A stretch of DNA of 64,000 nt from Montifringilla adamsi (taxonomy: Eukaryota; Chordata; Aves; Passeriformes; Passeridae), in assembly GCA_017590115.1 (NCBI GenBank), contig JAGGNK010010226.1, positions 4,933,732 to 4,997,731 on the forward strand, given 5' to 3'. The translations under genes and the position numbers were made by a program. The notes beneath the pieces were generated by a model that was not told the DNA's origin, did not search any database, and saw only the letters and a program-made list of their open reading frames with translations. Every line of letters starts with the position of its first letter. Positions within the stretch are counted from its first letter, which is position 1. Shown piece by piece: positions 51,603-62,754 of this stretch.

Positions 51603-53208
51603 GATCTCATTCCTGTGCCTGTACTGTACTGTGCTGTGCTTATCTGTAGGAACAAGAACAGTGTGTTTGTCCCAGAAAAGTGCTGCCCTACCTCCCACTG
51701 GCTCCTTTCTCCAGCCACATCCTGCTCTTTCTCACAGTGTGCTATTACCAACAATCCTTGCCTCTTGCTGCCAACAATTCCTGTTTGGCTTCACAGCAAT
51801 CCAGCTATTGCTGTTTGAGACACACACAAAAGTCTCTTATCTTTTGGGCTTCTACAACATCTTAACAAGATACATTGGTATTGAATTGGTATTGAATACC
51901 AAAGAGAGTGATGATGCTTCCACAAGAATTGTCAGCCTTGACTTTTCATATGATGTATCTTGCAGGCAGGTAATGTGTTTACATACACACTCCCACATAG
52001 TGAGCACACCATGCGTGTAACGCAGTCCTGGAATTTAACTGAGGTTATATGCCAGCTTTTTAGCAATGCACAGTATCACTATGAAAGCCATCTGTTAAAA
52101 CTGTGGTAAGATTATAGGCAGTTAAACTGCTAAATGTTATTCGTCCGTCTTTTTTAGTCCCCTTCTGTTCACTGAGACTCACTGGAGCATGTGCAGGTGC
52201 TGTAACTCCCCAATATAAGAGGTACTGCAATCAGACTAGTCTCCTATCAGGGATGCACAATCACTGTGTCATTTCTTCTAAGAATTTTCCTTAAGTCTCA
52301 GAAAAATTAAGAATGATGCTACCTGCAGATTTCTAGTCCCTCCAGCAATGGCCAGCTCAGAATTTGAGAACTTACACGGCATTACTCATCCCAAATGCAT
52401 GCTTGCTCTTCAGGTATGAAAAAGACAAATCTGAACTGTTGGATATCAATTCTGCTCATCTCATTAACATTTTATTCATATGAGAGTTCTTTAGAAAGAC
52501 TGATGTAATCTCCTTCAAGGAACTGGGTGACCATCTGCTAATTAATCAAGGTAGCTCAGCAAAACCAAATCAAGTTGGAAAGAAAGCAGAACTGCAAGAG
52601 GAAGGTAGTGCAATTCAAAACCAGCACATTATGAGTTTTCTTCTCTGTATCTCAAAGAAAAACTCCAAAAACTAGAAAATAAAAGTTATGCAGAGAAGTG
52701 GTAGCTTTAAGGCTAAATTGAGTGATATCTCTGAAAACCAAGGGCGCTTATGGAAATTGCTGCACCCTTCTCACCTAAGAAACTTTAGGAGGTTTTATTT
52801 GTTCCCCAAATAAATTACACTTGCAAGAAGTCATCTCTTTGAAATGTTCAATCCATCCAATGCTTAATCTTAAATCCATGCTTCTGTTTGGATTCCTCTA
52901 CAAGGTATGTAAAACATTCTTAGAAAACTGAAACCTCATTCTCTTTCAAGATATCAGCCAACCAAACTGTGAGGCCTAACACAGTATCCATAGTTTGTAG
53001 GTAAGATATCAAATGTTACCTCACCAGGACAGGCTGTAAAACATAAAGCCCCACATTTTGAGTGCCATAAGTAAGTATTTTTAACACTACTAGCAAGTTG
53101 GTTTTTTTGGTTTTTTTTCCAAAAACTCAGTATTTCAGAACTGAAAGTTAATGCAAGTCTGCACAAAATTCATTGAAAGCTTAGTTTTTAAGTTTTTAAT
53201 ACAGATTT
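51603..53208. other. Non-coding DNA downstream of the LTR
   Basis: The 168-codon frame that starts in the LTR (51514) and runs to 52020 has no domain and crosses the element boundary, so it is not a gene. ATTGGTATTGA is tandemly doubled at 51874-51895. TTGGTATT and AATACCAA (51886-51902) form a 17 bp hairpin with a single-base loop. No other element was recognised. Confidence 0.65.
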
Positions 53209-53231
53209 AAAAAAAAAAAAAAGAAAAAAAA
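53209..53231. repeat. Interrupted poly(A)
   Basis: Fourteen A, one G, then eight A. Simple sequence about 230 bp upstream of the tandem duplication. Confidence 0.92.
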
Positions 53232-53456
53232 GAGGTTGCTTGAATTCATCTTCCTTTTAACTATGGAAGGAAAACAAGAATAATGTGAAATAAAAGCATG
53301 GCTTCTTAAGCTAATTTCAGATTGCTCTAGCTACCTCTTCAGGCGCTGCATACACCAGCTTTGCTTCAAATGTAGTCTGCAGATTACTTTTTACAATTAG
53401 GTCTTCAAACTGTCTGAAGACACTTCCACTAGAAACAGACCAAAAAAGGGAGGCTA

Positions 53457-54574
53457 TATCTACATTCTATTTGAGTCCTGTAATAAAGAGACACCTACAA
53501 ATGTGAGTCACTAAAACAAAAGAGTATTTTCCAACAGGGTCACAGGATTTTCACACAGACCTTGCCAGTTGCTACAAACCCAAGGTCCTAATCCCTCAAA
53601 TTTTAACACATAGTCTCAATTTCACTGTTGTGCATTCCATTGAATTGAGTAATGCTTTTTAAAGTGGGAAGCAGATGCATAAATACTTACAGGATTGTTG
53701 ACTAACTCTGCACAGAACAACTTGTTAGATAAGGAGAGAAGGAAACAAGCACCCTCGTAGTCACATCTAGGCACAGAAAGTGGTGACATATTCCAGTAAA
53801 CTCCTGAGAAACATATAGTGACACATCCAAGTTTTATAGAGTCCCTAAAAAACCACCAGACCTGTTTTCTGACAACACAAATAATAGGCTTAATATTTGC
53901 CTGAAAAGGACACGTATGGAATCTGAAAGTAAGCACTAGAGTTGAACAAATTGCGTATGTAGAGGGATTGGCAGGGTCTCTCTGTCCACTAAACTCCATG
54001 GAATGGAGGACACAGATTTCCTGACTTTGTACAAAGATATTTCTTTATGTAAGATGAGTCAGATGAATTCCAACTGTTTCAATGAGAAATTAAATTCTTA
54101 TGTATCCTATAATTTTTGGATAAGAAAGTAGCCCAGGAATCCTGGGCAACTTTAATGATTAATGTTTGTGATGTCTATACATGTACCTCTCAAGGGCAAA
54201 TTTTCTGCATGGTTCATTATTAATGGAAATTGCATGCCTAACTCCCCATACACCATGCAGGAAATGTGCTTCTTTACGACTATCCTGATACAAAAAGTAG
54301 GAAAATATTTATTTTCCTATTTTAAAATTAAATTCAAAGTATCTCTGATAAGAAGCTAATAAATATGCAAAACAGCTGGAGAGAAAAATAAGCAAAAGTG
54401 GAAAGAGGTTCTAGCAACAATTTATTCTTAACACAATAAGATTATTTCCAATATCTTAATGTAAATAAAAACATTCTTTAAGGTTGTATCTCCTTATACC
54501 TGCACAAGACCGAGTATATTTACTTTGTTTCTCCCTTAGTAATTATAGAAGGTTGTATAATGCGTATCATGTAC
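53457..54574. repeat. Tandem duplication, copy A (1118 bp)
   Basis: First of two head-to-tail copies. It starts at TATCTACATTCTATTTGAG and ends at ATCATGTAC, immediately before copy B. By eye the copies differ at about six positions: G/A at 53965, T/A at 53969, G/A at 54102, T/C at 54218, A/T at 54522 and G/A at 54564. Copy A also lacks a net 7 bp after about 54000. That is roughly 99.5% identity. The junction shows at most 1 bp of microhomology and no flanking repeat, against homologous recombination between dispersed repeats. The content is not a recognised transposable element. Confidence 0.95.
53691..53900 (-). other. Putative 70-codon exon-like block in copy A
   Basis: On the minus strand, TCCTTTTCAG (acceptor-like) ends just before 53900 and a strong GTAAGTATTT donor occupies 53690-53681. 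The enclosed 210 bp is exactly 70 codons in phase 0/0 and open throughout, within a 125-codon frame that starts at 53999. Residues include KLGCVTICFSGVYWNMSPL and RCDYEGACFLLSLSNKLFC, which are cysteine-rich. I do not recognise a protein family. A second acceptor (TTTTTTAG before 53844) is possible. It could be an orphan exon, a non-coding transcript exon or coincidence. Confidence 0.2.
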
Positions 54575-55699
54575 TATCTACATTCTATTTGAGTCCTGTA
54601 ATAAAGAGACACCTACAAATGTGAGTCACTAAAACAAAAGAGTATTTTCCAACAGGGTCACAGGATTTTCACACAGACCTTGCCAGTTGCTACAAACCCA
54701 AGGTCCTAATCCCTCAAATTTTAACACATAGTCTCAATTTCACTGTTGTGCATTCCATTGAATTGAGTAATGCTTTTTAAAGTGGGAAGCAGATGCATAA
54801 ATACTTACAGGATTGTTGACTAACTCTGCACAGAACAACTTGTTAGATAAGGAGAGAAGGAAACAAGCACCCTCGTAGTCACATCTAGGCACAGAAAGTG
54901 GTGACATATTCCAGTAAACTCCTGAGAAACATATAGTGACACATCCAAGTTTTATAGAGTCCCTAAAAAACCACCAGACCTGTTTTCTGACAACACAAAT
55001 AATAGGCTTAATATTTGCCTGAAAAGGACACGTATGGAATCTGAAAGTAAGCACTAGAGTTGAACAAATTGCGTATGTAGAGAGATAGGCAGGGTCTCTC
55101 TGTCCACTAAACTCCATGGAAGATACAGCAGAGGACACAGATTTCCTGACTTTGTACAAAGATATTTCTTTATGTAAGATGAGTCAGATGAATTCCAACT
55201 GTTTCAATGAGAAATTAAATTCTTATATATCCTATAATTTTTGGATAAGAAAGTAGCCCAGGAATCCTGGGCAACTTTAATGATTAATGTTTGTGATGTC
55301 TATACATGTACCTCTCAAGGGCAAATTTTCTGCATGGTTCATCATTAATGGAAATTGCATGCCTAACTCCCCATACACCATGCAGGAAATGTGCTTCTTT
55401 ACGACTATCCTGATACAAAAAGTAGGAAAATATTTATTTTCCTATTTTAAAATTAAATTCAAAGTATCTCTGATAAGAAGCTAATAAATATGCAAAACAG
55501 CTGGAGAGAAAAATAAGCAAAAGTGGAAAGAGGTTCTAGCAACAATTTATTCTTAACACAATAAGATTATTTCCAATATCTTAATGTAAATAAAAACATT
55601 CTTTAAGGTTGTATCTCCTTATACCTGCACAAGACCGAGTATATTTTCTTTGTTTCTCCCTTAGTAATTATAGAAGGTTGTATAATGCATATCATGTAC
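54575..55699. repeat. Tandem duplication, copy B (1125 bp)
   Basis: Second copy, same orientation. It ends at ATCATGTAC (55699), where sequence diverges to TTAAAATTAC. Relative to copy A it has AAGATACAGCAG in place of AATGG in the short indel region near 55118-55135. The divergence is of the size of ordinary allelic variation in birds, so a recent duplication, a segregating copy-number variant and a haplotype-collapse assembly error are all possible. Confidence 0.95.
54809..55018 (-). other. Putative 70-codon exon-like block in copy B
   Basis: Exact counterpart of the block in copy A, with the same acceptor, GTAAGTATTT donor (54808-54799), phase and predicted residues. Here the surrounding frame is longer (139 codons, 55159-54740) because of the 7 bp indel and nearby changes upstream. 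If the block is transcribed, the locus would have a tandem exon duplication that keeps the frame. Confidence 0.2.
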
Positions 55700-55983
55700 T
55701 TAAAATTACTACTATAGAAGCAAAGAAAAAAAAATTGCAATCTTTTTTAAATGTTACTGAAACATGAGAGCCTTTATAGACAAAGAAAGGTGTAGAACCT
55801 CAGCAGCTTATTAAGTCTCAGTGTGAAGGAGTCCCTATATTTAAAAATATTGACTCTTGCATTGGACAGGTTCCCTGCAAAATACCGGTGATTTAAATGT
55901 TCAGTTTCTCAATAGCATTACTGAAGTCCAAACCAAACCTTCTCAGTGCCTTACATATGGAAAAAAAAAGTGAATAAAACCCC
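55700..55983. other. Unique AT-rich spacer
   Basis: Short AT-rich interval between the tandem duplication and the next CR1 fragment. It includes an A-rich patch near 55965-55972. No gene was recognised. Confidence 0.7.
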
Positions 55984-56166
55984 CATAGAATCATAAAATA
56001 TCTCAGGTTAGAAGAGACCTGTAAGGATCATGATGTCCAACTCCTTGTTCCTTGCAGGACCCCCTAAAAGTAAATCATAAACTCATAAATCATAAAAAGA
56101 GTGTCATCCAGATGGTTTTTGAACTCTGACAGCTTAGTACTGTGATAGCTTCCCTGTGGAGCCTGT
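55984..56166 (-). mobile_element. CR1 LINE 3' fragment, about 180 bp
   Basis: Inverted CR1 3' end. The plus strand opens with CATAGAATCATAAAATATCT and continues with GTTAGAAGAGACC, AAGGATCATGATGTCCAACT, GCAGGACCCCCTAAAAG, TTTTTGAACTCTGACAG and TGTGGAGCCTGT. This is the order seen in chicken-type CR1. A small internal repeat (CATAAACTCATAAATCATAAA) interrupts it near 56077-56097. It is 5'-truncated and non-coding. Confidence 0.93.
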
Positions 56167-58140
56167 AGTAAAATAAATGTGAGGTAAGTGCCACCAGGTA
56201 AAAGAATGTGTCATTTAACTGACAGAAACTGCAATATCACAGAACATCTATCACAATATTAAGCAGTACATCAAACATATGGCCTGGGAAAAGAGTGGGT
56301 TTTTTTGAAATTAATAAAATATTGTCTACAATAAGAAATACATACAAATATACCATGGAAAAATAAGATAAATGACAGTAGAAGGCAGAAAAAAATTCCC
56401 CAAAAAATAATATTGTAGCAGAAACAAAGACTGAGAAAGTGGGATACTCCAAGACTAACAGGAAGCAAACCATGGTTATTATTTGCTTATGGAGGATGGG
56501 ATGGGGGAATGATGTGGCAAAGCCCCTGTTGTTTCAAAGTAGTCAGAAGAGGCAAAGCTAGAACAGATTCCTAACAATTACTGCAAACCTACTCCCTACA
56601 TGATTCCCAAGCTACTTCCAGACATTTGAGCATCACTGCCCAGAGGGTGATTCTTAAAGCTCCTAAGGATGATTCTGTTAGATGCTAATTAAGGAACCTC
56701 AGTGTCATCTTAACACTCTCCTATGAAGTTTCCAGCTCTGATAAGACCAGGCTAAAACCAGATGTTTTAGCAAAATCAGGGAGGAAAAGGGAAAAGGAAA
56801 ATAACTTAACGCTCTCATTAGGACTTTGTCTAACAAAATCAAGTAGAATGCAGTAAAATGTATAGAAGTCATTGATCTGCTCTGAACCAGAATAAATCAG
56901 TAACCATGTCTTGTAATAAGCCAAGTTTCTGGATGGTCTCTGGATGTCATGTTATGTTGTATAAATTACGCAATCTTGAAAAACCCAAACAAATCCTAGG
57001 CTGGCATTGTTTTCTTCCTCTCTGGACATCCAAACACTGGAATTATTTGCTTTCCCTTTTTAAGTGACCTCTGGTTATGCAATGCAAATGAGAAAGTTTG
57101 GTCATAAATTCCTCTAGTTTGGAACTCAGCACTACAAACTATCTTTACTTCCACAGAAGACAAAATTAATTCAAACTGTTTATTTTGACTAAACCCATAT
57201 AGTCATTTTTCATCATCTTTTTTTTTTTTTAACAGAATTAAAATTATGTTTGTGACAACTTCTATGAAAGTACTAAGCAGGATGAAATTAAACAGCAGCT
57301 GTAATACTCATGCAAAATTTAATCTGCAAAAAGTTGAAGAATCTGATCTTTCCATTTCAATTTCTATACCAAAAAGTAAGCATGGTGGTTGAATGATGAA
57401 GTAATCTGGTTTGATATGGAAAAGATAAACATTTCTCCCTGTTTCTCTTGAGTGTTTCATAGTTGGGAAAGTAGAAAAAAATTACTGAGAGTTTATTATT
57501 TTATCTAATTTTTCTCTCTACTACTCTTTGTCAGAACCTTGCTTGAAGTATGGTCTCTTGGTTACATGAATTTATTTTTTGGAACTAGAAGATTTGGTTG
57601 ACTGAGAGACACTGCAAATACTTATGCCAGATTCTCTGCACAACCAGTCCTTGGTTATCTAGAGCCTCCATTCAGATTAACACAGGCTACACACTGGATT
57701 TCTGGCTGCAAAAAAGTTTAGCACATCAATATTTAAAACAGCCCACATCCAGCCCACACCTGTAGCATTTTTCTGATTGAATTTCCCACGTACATCCCCA
57801 TCAACATTAGGACTTAAATGCTTTTAAATCCACACCCCAGTCCTGACCACTGCTTGGTCTTTATCAAAGGAAAACACTCCTCAGAGGTACAAGATGGAAA
57901 AGTAGCAGCAATTGCAGAACCCATCTTCTCCTTGCTCTGGTTTCCCACTCCCCCATTAAGTTCAGCCTGGTTGGTACAAAGGGCTTGAACTCCACCTAAG
58001 TGGGATGAGGATGAACACTCCAAACAAGCACCCACAGCCACAGAAATCAGCATTTCTTCTTTTTCCTGACACTTAGGGCCCTGGAAGCTCTGCTCTCCTG
58101 CAAAATCTTTGTCTCAGCATCAGCCCTGGCCTCACCCTGA
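56167..58140. other. Unique AT-rich non-coding DNA
   Basis: Contains a (T)13 run at 57218-57230 and otherwise unique sequence. No gene or RNA gene was recognised. Confidence 0.65.
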
Positions 58141-58235
58141 GCCCAGGGACACCTCTCAGAGCAGGTCCCAGCACTAACCCATGTCCCCAAGTGCCACATC
58201 CACACAGTTGTTAAACCTCTTTCTGAACACTATTC
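58141..58235 (-). mobile_element. Probable CR1 fragment
   Basis: The stretch CAGCACTAACCCATGTCCCC, then AAGTGCCACATCCACACAG and TTGTTAAACCTCTTTC, matches the inverted inner 3' part of one group of CR1 elements, where a 'chromosome-type' AAGTGCCACATCCACA segment is conserved. The GC-richer DNA at 58070-58140 may be its continuation, but the terminus was not identified. The copy is short and diverged. Confidence 0.6.
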
Positions 58236-59413
58236 TGTGAATGAAAAAAATGTACTGAATTATGTACTACATCCATGGATGCATCACAGATAACGCAGAA
58301 GAAATTTCTCTGCAATAATATAATTTCAAAACTGTACTTGAATGTTCTGTATAGTCCTTGTCCCTTTCACTAGAACTAAGAAATTGTGAAGGAAACCACT
58401 GGGATGCAGGGAATCAAAACTATTTTTCACTCAAATAGGTAAGAAAATTTACATCTTACTTAGGAAAAAAAAACAAAACTAAAAATCAAGAAAATAAAGT
58501 ATCAGCTAGTGTAGTAGCAAACCAGATGAATTTTCTATTAATAATCTCCTTTCTGCCACGTACCACTGCATGACAGTGGCTCTAATTTTTAGGCAATGCT
58601 TCCTAATGAGTAGTCCCTTCCTAATTGTAGGGCTCCTAAGTAAGAAACACTGGATACCTGGTTTAGAAATGCATAATTTGCCCCAGTTTATTATTCTTAG
58701 CTTTGGAAAGTAATATCAGTACCAAAATCAACAGGAACTTTTATCACTGAACACTAATAAGATAAGTTTCCTGACACTGAATTTTTAGACTACAGCACTA
58801 TTGTGCATCATTTGTGGGGCTGGAATTTTAACTCAACACATTCCTTCCACATGCTGAGATTCTCAGATGGGGAGCAGACAAATTCTCAAGAAACATAAAA
58901 GAGCAACTTCATAGCAAAAAAGTAATTAAACACTCAAAACCAGATGGGAGAGAAGCTGGTAAATCGAAATTACAGCTTGATCATGGACAAATGTACACCA
59001 AAAGAAGAGAGCCTAGCAATTTCAGAGAAATTTCTGATTGTTTAAGAATGAACCTCAATGAAATCATGTGTGGAAGGTGGATGATACATCTGTGCATCGC
59101 TGACTGTATTGCTAAGCCTTTTTCAAGTGGGACAAATAGTAAATGTCAGCTGTATTATACAACAGCCACATTCAGGACATGCTTTAACAACACTCTTCCA
59201 TAACAAAAGGTCACAGAGGCATCACTTCAAAAGGGAGGCCCTTCTTAAAACATTGTAGAGAAAAATCTACTCTGTCGACAAAATAGACAAACAATTGAGT
59301 TGCACTGTCCGGTGTGAAACAATGGTGCCTTGTGCACCTAAGAATGCAAATGTTAAGCATTTAAAACCAGAAGTACATGTCCATAACAATTATTTCCTTC
59401 ACAAAACCCCTCC
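58236..59413. other. Unique AT-rich non-coding DNA
   Basis: No gene was recognised and no mobile element was named. Confidence 0.65.
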
Positions 59414-59512
59414 CAAAAAAAAACAAAAAAACACCAAAACCCAAACAAAATTAAACAAAAAACAAAACAAAAAATAAAATAACCCAAAACCAAAAACAAA
59501 ACAAAACAAAAA
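59414..59512. repeat. A-rich (AAAAC)n simple sequence
   Basis: About 100 bp of A and C almost without G or T, mostly AAAAC/AAAC units. It may be an expanded poly(A) tail of an old retroposon, but no body was recognised upstream. Confidence 0.93.
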
Positions 59513-62500
59513 TCTCTGAAATAACACGGGGAGTATTACCAGGGAAGTACAGAACAACTCAATTGCTCAGTTTTGGACTATTTATTGTATCCTATCCAGT
59601 GAATGTTTCTCACTATTATCTATTACTGAATTCAAATATCTCAAATGTAATTTTATTACTTTAATGTAAGGAAAATTTATCATCTTAACTTCTCAGTAGA
59701 AATCACATACTACACTGAGGTCAATATATTTCAAGAAAATTATTTTGCTTCATATAACTGTATGAGCACTTTCATGTCAAAATTCCTGCTTCCAGAAACA
59801 TGAAAATTTGAAAGAAGAAGAGTTGTATGTACATTGCAAGGCTAGATTTTCTTAATGAAAAATCTGTATTTTCCATAACAAAATGAAAAAGAATTCCACA
59901 TCTTGACTTACTAAAGTTATTCTTAAAATTGCAATCTGAGACGTTTTTCTATTGCTGATTTAATGAGGTTTGTTTGGATTTGACAGAAAAGACTTATGGG
60001 CATATCAGCTGGTCCACTAAATGGACCCAAGTGTGTGGCAATACCTTGAGTCTCTGAGAAAGAGAAATTAATTTAGAAGCAGAGAGAGAATGTGCACCCT
60101 AACAAGTATTTTGTAAATTCCTCAGTGGAGTGTCAGTCAAATCCGGCTGTGAGGACTGTCACAATTTCTGCAGCAATGAGAGAAAGAGAGATGAGAGACA
60201 CAGAAGGAGAGACAATCGTCACCTGAGCTACAGATCCTGTTGGATACTGTTTTCAGGAAATAAATGACATTCCAAGCCAGAGGATCACAGAATTCCCAGT
60301 GTAACTCAAAGGGGGCTTTTCTCCATTCCTTGGTAAATTGAAGAAAAAGTATTTTGCTTAAACTGCTCTGTGCCACAATATCAAAGCTTCCACCCCAAAA
60401 CAATCAGCCAGGATCATCCCGTTCCCTATGGGAAGAAGCTGAGGTGAAAACCAGCACCAAGCAATGCGTGTTTTTCTTATAAATATTCAGTACTTTCACT
60501 TTAGCCTTAAATTCTTCCTCTATTGAGCTATTATGGCCACATATCTATTATTTGTTTGCTCTGAATGATATTTGTTATAATTCTGTATATTAGTCTTAAT
60601 ACTCCTTGCCATTTTCCAGGATTTTAATCCGCTTTCCAAGACACTCTGCTTCTGGTCAAATGATAGTTTTCTTCAAAGAGGGTGCCAAGCAGATCTTAGT
60701 CACAACTTGGTCATGCAAAAAAAACCCCAAAAAGCAACTTTCCAGATCATGATGACCCAAGCAGCACAGTGAGAAGAGGGAAAAAGCTTAGGCTAATTTC
60801 ATTAGGTGAAGTTGCAAACTGTTTTCCTATGGAGTCTGACATGAATTTGAGCTGCTACATGGAAAAATCCAGGATCTGATAGTTCTTGATTTTCCTGTGT
60901 TGAAAATAAGGAGGCATTTAACACATTTACAAAGTCCTATGGTCTGTGAAAAAATAAGAAACCAAGGAAAAACATGTTTTGAAAAGAAATTAATTTAATA
61001 CAAGTAACCTTCTGAAGGAAAAGTTCAACTCACAATGAAGAAAGAAAATTTCCTCCTAGGTCCCACAAAAATCTTTGCAAATCTAATGCTTTTTTTTGTT
61101 CCCCCCTGAATTTCTAAAAAGCACCAAAACCCCATTATGCTTTCAATAATGAAATTTATACAATTCAATTCATTTTAAAAAATCCCTGTAAGTAAGGATG
61201 GGGTTATGCCACCAAGCAAGAAAACAAAATAAGAATGGCTCTGCAGAACAAAACCATTCATTTTGAAAATAAGCACATGGGTGCAGGGGGGTTCCTTAGA
61301 CTAACTGTAATCTGGTTTTGTGTATTAAAAAGCCCATGAGGTGGTGAAGTGTGTAAACTCTATTCTCAAGCTTGCATTGTGATTTAGTTTCATAAAGAAG
61401 AAATCCAGCTTTTATATTCCCATGACCACTCTCTGAAGCTGCACAGAGCACAGTAACTATGGATGATCTGGAGGTTCACACAGCATCAAAAATGAAACAA
61501 ACCAAGGTAAACACACCCTAATGTTTCCAGAAAGTCAGAAATTAGAGAAAGGTCTGCATAGTTTTAAGTACGTGAATGGTCTCAATAGTCTTAGAAAAGT
61601 TTGGCTGAGTTTATATCTATATGCTTTGTTAAAATACATATTCAGTTGGTTAAAATGGTTTTTACATTGCAAGTCCTAGTAGAATTTTAACCTAAATTAT
61701 AACTTTTGAAATTCAGAAACATCCTATAATTTCTTAATATTTCTGTAGAACATTCAGTTACCCAGCTATTTTATTTCCTTTACAGTTCAGAATTACTTTC
61801 AGGACAGAGGTCTTAATAAAAACAAGTATGGCAACATCCTCCTAATCTTCCCTCAAAATTGTTAAAGGCAAAAGACATCAAAATATTTCAATTTCAAGAC
61901 ACTCAGGGAATGAGATAAGTTTATTTTACTTCTCATTTTTTCATCATCTATAGACTCCTGTGGACTATCAGAGCCATCAGGGAGTATAGTCAGGTAACTG
62001 TACAATTCATTTCAAAATGGTAACATTCTGCTGGTAGATGTCTGCATTCAAGTCTCCAGCTTTGCTACACCAAAAAAAAAAGTGTTGCTTTATACTACTG
62101 ATCCATATAGCCAGACAATGAGACTATGGGAACACTACAAAATGGAAATAAAGACTGAGAGTGAGCCATTTCACGGTCACATTTGGAAGTGCAAATTATG
62201 GTCTTTGAAGACAAACAAAACACTTTTATTGGCACAATTCAAAGTGCCAGACACTTGATTTCCATACGCTATGACACAATAAAAATTGTAAATCTTCAGC
62301 CTTACTCATGACTGTAACCAACAGTGAGTGACTAATGATAACACATTAACACCACAGTTTCAACTCAACTGACTTTATATGATAATTTATGTAGTTCAGA
62401 TAAATGTGTTGGCTAAATGTAAATCAATTGTTTCATGGAATTAGTCAAAGACCTAATGCTCACTGGAACTTGAAAAGTCTTATCTGGGTCTCTTTTCAGA

Positions 62501-62701
62501 GTACTGTCAAAAGGATTGTCAGAAGACCTTTTTATCAAATTTTTATCAAATTAGACTGTCTAACCTCTCAAAGAGGTGGTGAAGTCCAACAGTTACAGGC
62601 TAGAGAGGTTAAAGAGATTCCTTAAACAGTAAGAACTGCAAAACCTCACATAGCAAATATATCCCAATAATCCCTGGAGAAAATCAGGCCAAAATATAGT
62701 A
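59513..62701. other. Unique AT-rich non-coding DNA
   Basis: No gene, RNA gene or named mobile element. A GAGAGA-rich stretch lies near 60176-60213. The frames are short. Confidence 0.65.
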
Positions 62702-62754
62702 AGCATAGCTCTCCTAAGGTCAAACTAGTGAGCATAGCTCTCCTAAGGTCAAAC
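62702..62754. repeat. 29 bp unit repeated 1.8 times
   Basis: AGCATAGCTCTCCTAAGGTC plus CAAAC occurs at 62702 and again at 62731. The units are identical over 24 bases and separated by TAGTG. A perfect small tandem duplication, so probably recent. Confidence 0.93.

Noticed and set aside
51514..52020. Longest open frame in the window, 168 codons, plus strand
   Set aside because: It starts inside the solo LTR and crosses the LTR end into flanking DNA. It has no domain, and other frames are open in the same interval.
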